Shown: positions 55,197 through 64,000 of the stretch, one piece after another | Numbering within the stretch: the first letter of the stretch is position 1 | How the letters are laid out: each line of letters starts with the position of its first letter | Origin: Nelumbo lutea | Lineage: Eukaryota > Streptophyta > Magnoliopsida > Proteales > Nelumbonaceae | Length of the DNA stretch: 64,000 nt | Direction of reading: 5' to 3' | NCBI GenBank assembly: GCA_022828595.1 | Contig: JAKGHH010000002.1 | Span: 63,832,383-63,896,382 of the forward strand | Notes under the pieces: generated by a model | What the model saw: only the letters and a program-made list of their open reading frames with translations | The model's database searches: none | What the model was told of the DNA's origin: nothing | Position numbers and translations under genes: made by a program

Positions 55197-55640
55197 CAAA
55201 ATTTCATGAATTTTTTCTCCCTCCCTTGTGTTTTTTGGTTTTTGTATCTTTTTCTTTCCTCCTTTAAATGTATAGGAAGACTCCTTATCCCACATTGCTT
55301 GGGAAGGGATTCATAGAAGAAAAGCACTATAAATGTTCACATACATGTGAGTGGGGTTGAGGGTGCTTTTCACACGCACACGCCGAGCCAGGCTATGCTG
55401 GGATGCAAGCACAATACCAGTTTAAACAGTTTGATTTTTGAATTTCAAAGTTCATTTTTTAAACATTTTCTTCTTGTGTGTCTTCTTCTCTCTATCTCTT
55501 TGGACAAGTGCATTGTTCTAAAGAGACATTTCTCTAGAAAGACACTTCTGTGTCCCTTCGGGTGACTAAGAACTCTCAATAAAGAGTGTTGGTCGACCCA
55601 GAAACACATAACAGTGCACACAATACAGTTTGCTTATTTT
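55197..55640 (+). repeat. LTR fragment of the copia A family
   Basis: Similar to 9400-9960 and 3080-3530: aaaatttcatgaat, gaagactccttatcccacat, ggggtgcttttcacacg, gcattgttctaaagagac and tgtgtcccttcgggtg. Ends near 55640 without the distal half of the LTR. No internal region of the element follows. Confidence 0.75.
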
Positions 55641-55673
55641 GCCAAGTATATTCTTTTGAGTATTGATGGAGGG

Positions 55674-56541
55674 TGATTTGGCCCGACCTCACAGCATGGG
55701 TACACGTGGGCGTGACCTTGCTCAAACAGTGACTCATCATGACAACGCAATGAGCGTGAATATAACTCGGAGGGAAAGTCCCACCGAGTTTAGCTCGGCA
55801 ACTCGGCGAGTAAACTACTCGTCAAGAGCCGCCTTACCCGTGCCTCCTCCCCGGGGTCAAGGCACTTTGGGGGGTCCCAAGTTCGGGGCACCCCGACCCC
55901 TTTTAAGACCCAAGCTCCTCCCAATGGACCTCGGGCTACCCCTAGGCAAGAACGCATCGATCCTTCTCAAGACACCACGAGGCACTAACACCTCGGGGCA
56001 GCTAGCTCGGCATAACCGGCTACAGGTGGCCTGTCACTCAAAGGACAACCCGGCTTAGGGTAATTCGCAAGAGGGTAGTTCGGTATACCACAAGAGGGCT
56101 TCCTACTCGACCACCATAACCGACAAATCTGTGGAAAGCAGGCTTGTCCCTCTCGCCGCACCTGCCACCTTTAGAAAGGTGTCCCGTACATGACAGGAAC
56201 GTACCCTACAGCGATGGGCCCCCGTGTACCACCTCAGCCTTGCCTGTAACGGCTGTCGCAGACTGACAGTGGTGGTTATACCTGCCCTATCAAAAGTCAA
56301 AGGGCCTGAAGCAATAGATTTCAGTTATAAGGGGCTTATTCTCAAGGAACAAGGTATCTTCGAGTCACCTTTCACTCTTAGCCTTCGTTCTCCTTTTGCT
56401 TCTTGCACACAATACTAACTTAAGCATCGGAGCGTTCCCGTCGGGAAACCCCCCGGGAGTTCTTCCTCTTTCCTCTCGTCTCATGCACCTCTCAGGAGCC
56501 ACGCGAGCACCAGCCAGGAGTGACCAGATTGCGCAACATCA
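55674..56541 (+). repeat. 5' LTR of gypsy G1
   Basis: The end is secure (acatca followed by the primer site). The start TGATTTGGCC at 55674 is a best guess, as no second copy exists in the window. Confidence 0.6.
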
Positions 56542-56543
56542 TT

Positions 56544-56559
56544 TGGCGTCGTCTGTGGG
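56544..56559 (+). other. Primer binding site of gypsy G1
   Basis: tggcgtcgtctgtggg, two bases after the LTR end. Confidence 0.9.
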
Positions 56560-56628
56560 AAATGCTTCAAAAGGCCTTTCTCTCTAAACTTTCTCAATTC
56601 TTATCTTCCTCGAAACAATCCAACGCTC

Positions 56629-58476
56629 ATGGGTTCCTCTAGCAACGTCAAACGAAGCACGGAAATGGACAACTCCAGGGAACAACCCCAGCTTCCTACT
56701 GTCTGTATCGGACAGTTCACCGTCCCCCTCTCTATGGACGGAATCCCCAGCTTGAATGTGCCTCTCACAGTGGCACCTGTCGTCGCCCCACTCCCTGCTA
56801 CAGTCGGAACGGTGTTCACCGAACCTTCGGTCATTCCCCTAACGGCCAGCTCAAACCAATTGGAGGACTTGATGCAATGCATGTAAGCCATGCAGGCCCA
56901 AATGCAATAGTTCCAGCAACTTCAGCTCTATCAACAACATGTATTGCGCCAGGTCTCCTAGTATCAGTATCAGTAGCAAGTCCCCCAGCTACCTCAACCT
57001 CAACTTCAGCAGTCGCAGTTCCCGCCTCGGCACCCAGTCTCGCAGCAAGCTAAGTCTCGCCGCCAAGACGAGAGCCCCTCTGGCCAAGGAGAGGTCCCCC
57101 AAAACCTCCCAAAAAATCAGGCCTCCCACCGCAGTAGACGAGAGAGACCAGCTACCCCGATATCACCACGGGTGGACAGGTTGGGAGGACCCTAGCTCGC
57201 CATGTCTACGTCATCTTGGCAGTCAAAGTTTGAAACCCCTCTATCCGCAGCCATCACCAGCAGACCAGGCTACTTCCTGCATAAACCATTTCGGACAGTG
57301 CAAAGGTGAGCAGTATGAACGCCGAGCCCACCAAGAAGCAAAGACGTCGCCGCCGAGCTCGCCAATCTATCACCCGCGATTTGCCCGAGCTCATGGGAAA
57401 AGAAGAGGTAAGCTCGACCGAAGTCAAAGTTCCCCTCCTCTCGGTTTCATCCCCCCTGTCTTCCGAACTCCTGGTAGTCCCGATGCCCAAAGACTTCAAG
57501 CTCCACCCTCTTGACAAGTATGACGGGTCATTTGACCAAAATGACCACACAGATGCCTTTTAGTCACAGATGCACCTGGCGCAAGCTAGTGAGTCGTGCA
57601 TGTGCGTGGCCTTCTCCACCACTTTTAGGGGAGCAGCCCGTACGTGGTATCGAAACTTGGCACCTGGGTCGATAAGAAGTTGGGTGCAGTTCATACAAAC
57701 CTTCACGTCCCACTTCGTTACTAGCAAGTGGTGTCCGTGAACTGAAGAAAATCTCCTCAACATAGTACAGAGAGAGGGAGAATCCATTCGAAGCTATATC
57801 AAGCGATTCAATGATGCCTGTATACAGATACCGCGCCTGGACCCCGTCGTATAACTTGCAGCAGCTAAGAATGGCGTGACACACAAAGAGTTTAAATGGC
57901 ACATGGTCGTCAACCAACCAGCGACCATAACCGAGTTCCTGAAGCTTGCGAATAGGTTCATAGCCACCGAAGAGGAGATCAACCAAAAGGGCGAGGGCGC
58001 ACCCGAAAAAAGAAAGAGGGAAGGAGAGCTCTCCAGTCAAGGAGACAGTCGAAAGAAAAAGGACATAGCTCGGGGGGCAAGGCCGGGTCAATTATTCCGA
58101 CCTCCTATAGTGAACCGAGCCGATTACACCCCACTGAACGCGGAGAGGGCTGAAACCTTGATGGCGATCAAGGACGCCCCGTACGTGAAGTGGCCACCCC
58201 GTCTGAGGGGGAATCCCAATGAAAGAAATAAGAATCTGTATTGCAGTTTTCACAAAGATCATGGTCACAATACCGAGAGTTGTAAAAACCTCCACAATGA
58301 GATAGAGTAGCTCATCCGTCGTGGGTATCTAAGAAACTTTGTACAGAATGATAATAATAGTAATAAAACAGGTCGGCAAGGGGAGCGCGGTAAGGATGCT
58401 CCCGAGTCCAGCAACAGGCCAGTCGAACAACTACAGAGGCAGCCTTCGGAGGAGAGGCCAGTCCGGGGAACCATCC
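56629..58476 (+). pseudogene. Gypsy G1 gag pseudogene
   Basis: The ATG at 56629 opens MGSSSNVKRSTEMDN. A Gln-rich section (56880-57060) with several stops follows. From 57480 the capsid core reads VPMPKDFKLHPLDKYDG, HLAQASESCM, FRGAARTWYRNLAPGS, IQTFTSHFVTSK, ENLLNIVQREGESIRSYIKRF and LANRFIATEEEINQKGEG. The tail reads YCSFHKDHGHNTESC near 58240, a C-x2-H-x4-H-x4-C variant of the zinc knuckle. Stops lie at about 57560, 57739, 57850 and 58308. It is about 90% similar by eye to the minus-strand copy at 63964-63167. Confidence 0.85.
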
Positions 58477-59190
58477 ACATGATAGTGGGAGGCTCTATTG
58501 TCGTGGGTTGCACTTCAGTAGCAGCTCAGACTTCAGTTCATGAAGCCACTCGGGAGGAGCAAAACCCCCCAAAGCAGTCGAGGACAAAAGAGTCAATTTT
58601 CTTCATAGAAGATGATGCGCGAGGAGTCCACTTCCCCCACGATGACGCGCTCGTAATAAAACTAAGAGTAAACAACTTTGAGGTCAGGCGTGTACTCGTC
58701 AACTCAGGCAGCTCAGCCAACATCCTCTTCAAAGCTGCATTTGACCAGTTCCAGTTGTAGAGAAGCGAGCTGAAGCCCGTAGACACTCCTTTGGTAGGCT
58801 TCAGCGGAGAAGAAGTTCGACGCCTTGGGAAAATAACGGTACCTGTGGAAGTTGGCACGTGGCCTTGTGTGTTCAGATTCAAGCACAACTTCTTGGTGGT
58901 CGCGACCCCTTCCCCCTACAATGCCATAGTAGGTCGACCGATCACCCATGTCCTACGAGCGGTGGTTTCCACTTACCATTTGGCTATGAAGTTCCCAACC
59001 GACTTCGGTGTGGGAGTAGCGCGGGGCGACTAGCTCGAGTCCTGTAAGTTCTACATCGCCGCCCTGAAGGGAAAAACCAAGGTAGCCGATGACCTTGAGC
59101 TGGAGCGGCCTATGGAGCAAGGCGAAGAATGAGCCACGCCAACAGAAGAAACAATCACGGTTCCGACCTCAGCAGCGGACCCAGCTTGAA
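58477..59190 (+). pseudogene. Gypsy G1 protease, active-site Asp changed
   Basis: Follows gag in frame: HMIVGGSIVVGCTS, FIEDDARGVHFPHDDALVI, then VLVNSGSSANILFKAAFDQ. The catalytic Asp of the D-S-G triad reads Asn (codon aac at 58701-58703). Also LVGFSGEEVRRLGKITVPVEVG, SPYNAIVGRPITHVLRAVVSTYH and KFPTDFGVG, the retropepsin second half. Stops at about 58758 and 59031. Confidence 0.88.
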
Positions 59191-59269
59191 CGCTTCAGAT
59201 CAACGCTTCCGTCTAGGAACCTCTACGATCAGAACTATTAGGCCCGTTAGATAGAAGAAACGCAACCTA

Positions 59270-60480
59270 GCCCCGTAGCGGTGGAAAGCGGTCGACGAGG
59301 AGGTCGGAAAGCTCCTCGCATCTGACTTCATAAGAGAAGTCCACTACCCGAGTTGGGTAGCCAACCCTGTCCTGGTAAAGAAGGCCAACGGCGAGTGGTG
59401 CATGTGCGTCGACTACACCGACCTGAATCGGGCTTGCCCAAAAGACTGCTTCCCACTCCCTAGAATTGACCGATTGGTGGACACGACCTCAGGGTACAAG
59501 TTGCTAAGTTTCTTGGACTTCTATTCAGGTTATAACCAGATCAAGATGGACCCGGCAGACGAAGAAAAGACTGCCTTCATCACAGAATTCGGCTTATACT
59601 ATTACAAGGTTATGCCCTTCAGGTTGAAAAACGCAGGGGTAACCTTTCAAAGGCTTGTAAATAAGTTGTTTGTGTCGTTAATCAACAGAAAAGTAGAATG
59701 CTATGTAGACGACATGGTCGTCAAAACTCAATTCTCACATGAATTAATACAGGATTTGCACTCTGTTTTTGAAATTATGCGTAAATTTAATATGAGGCTG
59801 AACCCAAACAAGTGTGTGTTCGGTGTGACCTCGGGCAAGTTCCTAGGATACATCGTTAACCGGTGCGGCATCGAGGCCAACCCGGATAAGATTAAGGCCA
59901 TTTTAGATATGAGACCGCCCCGAAAGTTGAAGGAGGTTCAGAGGTTGAATGGTCGCATAGCCGCCCTGAGTCGCTTCATGTCTAAATCGGCGGACCGCTG
60001 TCTACCGTTCTTTAAGGCAATTAACAGCAAAGGGTTTGAATGGACCCAAGATTTCCAGCTCGCGTTCAACGAGCTCAAGAAATACCTCGCTAGTGTGCCG
60101 ACCTTAACCCAGCCCAAGGAGGGCGATGTTTTAGAACTATACCTCTCGGCGAGCGACGAAGTGGTCAGTTCGATACTAATAAAAGAAGTAGATTGGGTCC
60201 AACGACCCATCTATTATGTTAGTAAAGTATTGTAGGGAGCAGAAACGAGATACCCGAAGATGGAAAAGCTAGCATACGCACTGATAATTGCAGCTCGGAA
60301 GCTCCGCCCGTACTTCCAAGCTCATACTATTATCGTCCTCACCGACAAACCTCTGAGGTAGGTGTTGCTTAAGCCCAAGGTCTCTGGTCGGTTAATGAAG
60401 TGGGCCGTTGAGCTCAGCGAGTATGACCTCTAGTACAAGCCGCGAACTGCCATTAAGGCCCAAGCCTTAGCAGATTTCAT
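59270..60480 (+). pseudogene. Gypsy G1 reverse transcriptase and first RNase H
   Basis: From 59290 the sequence codes for ADFIREVHYPSWVANPVLVKKAN in broken form, then an open frame of 277 codons (59402-60235): CVDYTDLNRACPKDCFPLP, LLSFLDFYSGYNQIKM (first Asp), KNAGVTFQRLVNKLF, CYVDDMVVKT (catalytic DD at about 59703), NPNKCVFGVTSGKFLGYIV, LNGRIAALSRF. RNase H begins FKAINSKGFEWT and goes on with LELYLSASDEVVSSILI; after the stop at 60233 come ETRYPKMEKLAYALIIAARKL and ALADFIAECT (60465). The RT active residues are intact. Confidence 0.9.
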
Positions 60481-60639
60481 AGCCGAATGCACATTCAGCT
60501 CCGAAGTTCCCAAGACGGTTGAGCGCAAGGCTCCCACCTCGGGTGAGCCTGAAGCTCCCAGGTCGGTCGAGTCTGAACCCCGTGAGGTAGCAACCAGTGT
60601 GGCACCTCTCCTAGCTCGGCCAACCACGAGCCGGGATGA

Positions 60640-61428
60640 GGAGCCCTAGATCCTTCACGTAGATGGCTCCTCGAACCAACAGGGCAACGGTGCCAGAATA
60701 GTTATGCACGGCCCAAGCGGTACGAAACTGGAATACGCGCTACGCTTCGAGTTCGCGGTGTCTAACAATGAAGCAGAGTACGAGGCGTTGATAGCTAGAC
60801 TAGCCATAGCTAGAGAAGTAAAAGCAAAGCACATTGTTATCTACAGCAACTCCCAGCTCGTGGTTAACCAGGTCATCGGTGAGTATGAAGTTCGTGAGCC
60901 AACCATGATTGCCTACTTGACCAAAGTTAGAGAAGCCCTGCTCGACTTCCAGTCACACTTCATCAGACAACGGTGCCAGAATAGTTCTACACGGCCCAAG
61001 CGGTACAAAACTGGAATACGCGCTACGCTTCGAGTTTGCGGCGTCTAACAATGAAGCAGAGTACGAGGCGTTGATAGCTGGACTAGCCATAGCCAGAGAA
61101 GTAAAAGCAAAGCACATTGTTATCTGCAATGACTCCTAGCTCATGGTTAACCAGGTCATCGGTGAGTATGAAGTTCGTGAGCCAACCATGATTGCCTACT
61201 TGACCAAAGTGGGAGAAGCCATGCTCGACTTCCAGTCACACATCATCAAACAGATCCTAGGTCAGAGAACGCTGAGGCCGACGCTCTGTCCAAGTTAGCC
61301 AGCACTAATGACATCACCATGAGAACCGTGTACATAGAAGACCTATCTTGGCCTAGCATTCTCAGGGGGACAAAAGAGGTCGCTCCCGTCGTCCAAGCAG
61401 AGCCGAGCTGGATTGACCCGCTCGTGAG
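60640..61428 (+). pseudogene. Gypsy G1 second RNase H domain, internally duplicated
   Basis: ILHVDGSSNQQGNGARIV (first acidic residue, about 60655), LEYALRFEFAVSNNEAEYEALIA (about 60727-60800), IVIYSNSQLVVNQVIGEY: the aRNase H layout of Tat elements (D, E, D with the last Asp as Asn in the first copy). A 283-bp tandem copy (60968-61250) repeats it, with ICNDS at the third acidic position and a stop next to it. After it, NADALSKLAST (about 61268-61300) and PSWIDPL complete the domain. The duplication shifts the frame, as 283 is not a multiple of three. Confidence 0.85.
60685..61250 (+). repeat. 283-bp tandem duplication in the second RNase H domain
   Basis: caacggtgccagaatagtt occurs at 60685 and 60968, and the copies run in parallel to about 61250 with about ten differences. 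The frame is shifted by one base between copies. Confidence 0.9.
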
Positions 61429-61515
61429 CCAAGCTATGCTAGGATGCATGTTCACATACATGTGAGTGGGGTTGGGGGTGCTTTTCACATGCACACGCAG
61501 AGCCAAGCTATGCTA
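61429..61515. other. Filler DNA between the two facing gypsy copies
   Basis: About 87 bp that match neither gypsy copy. It resembles the copia-A family LTR fragment at 55340-55405 (cacatacatgtgagtggggt and tgcttttcaca). The 19-base gagccaagctatgctagga stands at both ends (61426-61444 and 61500-61518). Confidence 0.8.
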
Positions 61516-62065
61516 GGAATAGTCCACTGCTACCACTAAGAACTTCCTTCCACCCATTGCTGGCGAGAATGGCCCGAGTAGATCGATGCCCCATTGTGCA
61601 AAGGGCCACGGACTGGTGAGATACTTGAGGTCGGCGGCGGGTCGGTGGTGAATATTGGCATGTCTCTGGCATTTGTCACATTTTCTAACAAATTCAATGG
61701 CATCTGCCTTCATTGTTGGCCAATAATATCCTTGTCGAATTGATTTCTGGGCGAGGGCTCTACCCCCCAAGTGCCTACTGCACAACCCCTCATGAGTGTC
61801 GCGGAGTACAAGTTCAGCTTCGGTAGGCTGCAAGCAACGCAGATAGGAGAGCGTGTAGGATCTCCTGTACAGTCGCTCATCTATCATGACGTATTTGGTT
61901 GCCTGGTGCTGCACCCTTCTGGCTGCATTTCGGTCTGTAGGGAGGGTCCCGTGTAGCAAGAACCTCATGAGTGGGTCAATCCAGCTCGGCTCTGCTTGGA
62001 TGATGGGGGCGACCTCCTCTGCCCCCTTGAGAATGCTAGGCTGAGACAGGTCCTCTACGGTCAGA
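61516..62065 (-). pseudogene. Gypsy G2 integrase, truncated
   Basis: An open minus-strand frame reads VEDLSQPSILKGAEEV, PSWIDPLMRFLLHGTLP, then YRRSYTLSYLRCL, HEGLCSRHLGGRALAQKS and WPTMKADAIEFVRKCDKCQRH, the H-H-C-C zinc domain (His, His, Cys, Cys visible), then FAQWGIDLLGPFSPA with the first catalytic Asp and KFLVVAVDYS. The core is cut at 61516, so two of the three catalytic acids are absent. Sequence quality is good up to the cut. Confidence 0.9.
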
Positions 62066-62068
62066 ACT

Positions 62069-62266
62069 GTTAGGCCCGTTAGACAGAAGAAACGCAACCT
62101 AGCCTCGGAGTAGTGGAAAGCGGTCGACGAGGATGGGGTTGGCTACCCAACTCGGGTAGTGGACTTCTCTAATGAAGTCAGCTGCGAGGAGCTTTCCAAC
62201 CTCCTCATCGACCGCTTTCTATCGCTCCGAGGCTAGGTTGTGTTTCTTTTGTCTAACGGGCTTAAC
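62069..62266. repeat. Fold-back inverted repeat at a deletion junction
   Basis: Arms 62069-62133 and 62202-62266, about 65 bp each, are near-perfect reverse complements with a 68-bp spacer. Both arms are the segment that in G1 lies at about 59240-59305, just upstream of the reverse transcriptase. The orientation switches at 62133/62134. Confidence 0.88.
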
Positions 62267-62380
62267 TATAGGATCAGTGTTTAGTTTGTGAGTTATGAGT
62301 TTGGGGTCTATACCGGGCATCTCTATCGCGGACCATGCCAAAATATCTAAATTTTGAAGTAAGAAACTTACTAGTTCTAA

Positions 62381-63130
62381 TCATAGAGGTTTCTGGACGG
62401 AAGCACCGATCTGAAGCATTCGAGTTGGGTCTACTATTGAGGTCAGAACCGCGACTGTTTCTTCTGTTGCCATGGCTCGTTCTTCGCCTTGCTCCATAGG
62501 CCACTCCAGCTCGAGGTCGTCAACTACCTTGGTTTTTCTCTTCAAGGTGGCGACGTAGCACTTATGGGATTCGAGTTGGTCGCCCCGTGCTATTCCCACA
62601 CCGCAGTCGGTTGGGAACTTCATAGCCAAATGGTAAGTAGAGACCATCGCCCGTAGGACATGGGTGATCGGTCGACCTACTATGGCATTGTAGGGGGAGG
62701 GGGTCGCGACCACCAAGAACTCGTGCTTGAATCTGACCACACAAGGCCACGTGCCAACTTCCACAGGTATTGTTATTTTCCCAAGGGGCCGGACTTCTTC
62801 TCCGTTGAAGCCTACCAAAAGAGTGTTTGCGGGCTTCAGGTCGCTTCTTTGCAACTGGAGCTGGTCAAATGCAGCTTTGAAGAGGATGTTGGCTGAGCTA
62901 TCTGAGTCGACGAGTACACGCCTGACCTCAAAGTTGTTGACTCTTAGTTCTATTACGAGCACATCGTCGTGGGGGTAGTGGAATCCTCGCACATCATCTT
63001 CTGTGAAGAAAATTGGCTCTTCTATCCTTGGCCGCTTTGGGGGGTTTTGCTCCTCCCGAGTGGCTTCACGAACCGAAGTTCGAGCTGCTGCTGAATTGCA
63101 ACCCGTGACGATAAAGCCTCCCACTATCAT
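62381..63130 (-). pseudogene. Gypsy G2 protease, active-site Gly changed
   Basis: An open frame of 249 codons: MIVGGFIVTGCNSAA, FTEDDVRGFHYPHDDVLVI, RRVLVDSDSSANILFKAA, then VGFNGEEVRPLGKITIPVEVG, AIVGRPITHVLRAMVSTYH and FPTDCGVG. The D-S-G triad reads D-S-D (codon complement at 62900-62902). Downstream frames run into the fold-back region. Confidence 0.88.
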
Positions 63131-63166
63131 GTGGATGGTTCCCTGGATTGGCCTCTCCTCCGGAGG

Positions 63167-64000
63167 CTACCTCTGCGGTTGTTCGACTGGCCTACTGCTG
63201 GACTCAGGAGCATCCTTACCGCGCTCCCCTTGCTGACCTGTTTTATTACTATTATTATTATTATTTTGTACAAAGTTTCTTAGATACCCACTGCAGATGA
63301 GCTCCCCTATCTCATCGCGGATGTTTTTACAACTCTCGGTATTGTGACCGTGATCTTTGTGAAAACTACAATACAGATTCTTATTTCTTTCATTGGGGTT
63401 CTCCCTCAGACGGGGTGGCCACTTCACGTACGGGGCATCCTTGATTGCCATCAGGATTTCAGTCTTCTTCGCATTCAGTGGGGTGTAATCGGCTCGGTCC
63501 GCTACAGGAGGTCGGAATAATTGACTCGGCCTTGCCCCCCGAACTGTGTTCTTTTTCTTTCGGCTGTCTCCTTGACTGGAGAGCTCTCCTTCCCTCTTTA
63601 TTTTTTCGGGCGCGCCCTCGCCCTTTTGGTTGATCTCCTCTTCGGTGGCTATGAACCTGTTCACAAGCTTTAGGAACTCGGTTATGGTCGCTGGTTGGTT
63701 GACGAACATGTGCCATTTAAACTCTTTGTGTGTTACGCCCTTCTTACCTGCTGCAAGGCGTACGGCGGGGTTTAGGCGTGGTATCTGTATACAAGCATCG
63801 TTGAACCGCTTGATATAGCTTCGGATGGATTCTCCCTCTCTCTGTACTATGCTGAGGAGATTTTCTTCAGTTCGCGGACACCGTTTGCTAGTAACGAAGT
63901 GAGACGTAAAAGTTTGTGCGAACTGCGCCCACATGCACGACTCACTAGCTCGCGCCAAGTGCATCTGTGACTGAAATGCATCTACGTGATCATTTGGGTC
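63167..64000 (-). pseudogene. Gypsy G2 gag, partial
   Basis: An open frame of 265 codons (63964-63167) matches the capsid C-terminal half of G1: FAQTFTSHFVTSKRC, LLSIVQREGESIRSYIKRF, HKEFKWHMFVNQPATITEF, then the basic Gln/Lys-rich linker and YCSFHKDHGHNTESC near 63350. An Asn run (NNNNNS, 63258-63241) comes from an ATT microsatellite on the plus strand. A stop at 63167 separates it from the protease by one short gap. The N-terminal half lies beyond the window. Confidence 0.9.

Larger units (their letters stand above)
55674..61428 (+). mobile_element. Ty3/gypsy element G1 (Tat-like), 3' truncated
   Basis: LTR (about 55674-56541), primer site, gag, protease, reverse transcriptase, RNase H and a second RNase H-like domain in order on the plus strand. 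The extra RNase H is a mark of the Tat lineage. It breaks off after PSWIDPL, just before the integrase zinc region, at a junction with filler DNA. No 3' LTR in the window. Decay is moderate. Confidence 0.9.
61516..64000 (-). mobile_element. Ty3/gypsy element G2, inverted copy of the G1 family, rearranged
   Basis: Minus strand from 64000: gag (to 63167), protease (63130-62381), first bases of reverse transcriptase (to about 62134), then a jump to the integrase (62097-61516) with RT and both RNase H domains missing. The element continues beyond the right edge. It lacks its 3' end, which is cut inside the integrase core next to the filler. Confidence 0.9.

Noticed and set aside
57254..57550. 98-codon minus-strand frame, and similar ones at 57564-58091 and 58538-58888
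   Set aside because: Opposite-strand shadows of G1 gag and protease. No independent coding signal.
63256..63276. ATT repeat as a CRISPR-like or regulatory array
   Set aside because: Simple (ATT)n run that encodes Asn in the gag linker. No spacers. No CRISPR-like array seen anywhere in the window.

Overview
The window reads as repeat-dense plant nuclear DNA from a flowering plant; I cannot name the species. The evidence is plant-type Ty1/copia and Ty3/gypsy retrotransposons with Met-initiator tRNA or TGGCGYCGTCTGTGGG-type primer sites, terminal-repeat retrotransposons in miniature (TRIMs), a plant LINE with an RNase H domain, gene-capturing terminal-inverted-repeat elements, and remnants of a pentatricopeptide-repeat (PPR) gene and a dynamin-related gene. 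I see no intact host gene, no rRNA or tRNA gene and no CRISPR array. Nearly all coding sequence is transposon-derived and broken by stops or frameshifts.

Layout. 1-1838: minus-strand LTR of the same copia family as 39085-48194, inserted into a truncated copia (1839-3847, +). 3848-18130: a minus-strand LINE forms the backbone, split by a plus-strand copia (4488-10208), a TRIM (10367-10646) and a minus-strand copia with non-canonical LTR ends (12709-17552). 18455 to at least 25455: a minus-strand copia (D1) split by a second minus-strand copia (D2, about 20233-24282) and by a TRIM with a perfect CAATA target duplication (24333-24625). 27479-33605: an element with about 100-bp inverted ends that captured part of a dynamin-related gene and was later hit by a fairly young minus-strand copia (28133-32942). 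34173-35951: a second inverted-repeat element with captured sequence.

36973-52137: a Ty3/gypsy element with 550-bp LTRs, a gag remnant, no pol, and a degenerate gene on the opposite strand (49284-51150). A copia with 1.9-kb LTRs and a perfect GATAC target duplication (39085-48194) sits inside its gag. 52138-55196: non-mobile DNA ending in an N-terminal PPR pseudogene cut by a copia LTR. 55674-61428 and 61516-64000: two facing, truncated Ty3/gypsy copies of one Tat-like family (RNase H followed by a second RNase H), joined by about 87 bp of filler DNA.

The genes do not form a pathway. The window is a record of nested insertion, illegitimate recombination and decay. The items most worth checking are the spliced-looking antisense gene in the pol-less gypsy element, the dynamin capture, the stem-loop cluster in the 1.9-kb LTR, the non-TG/CA termini supported by target duplications, and the fold-back deletion at 62069-62266.
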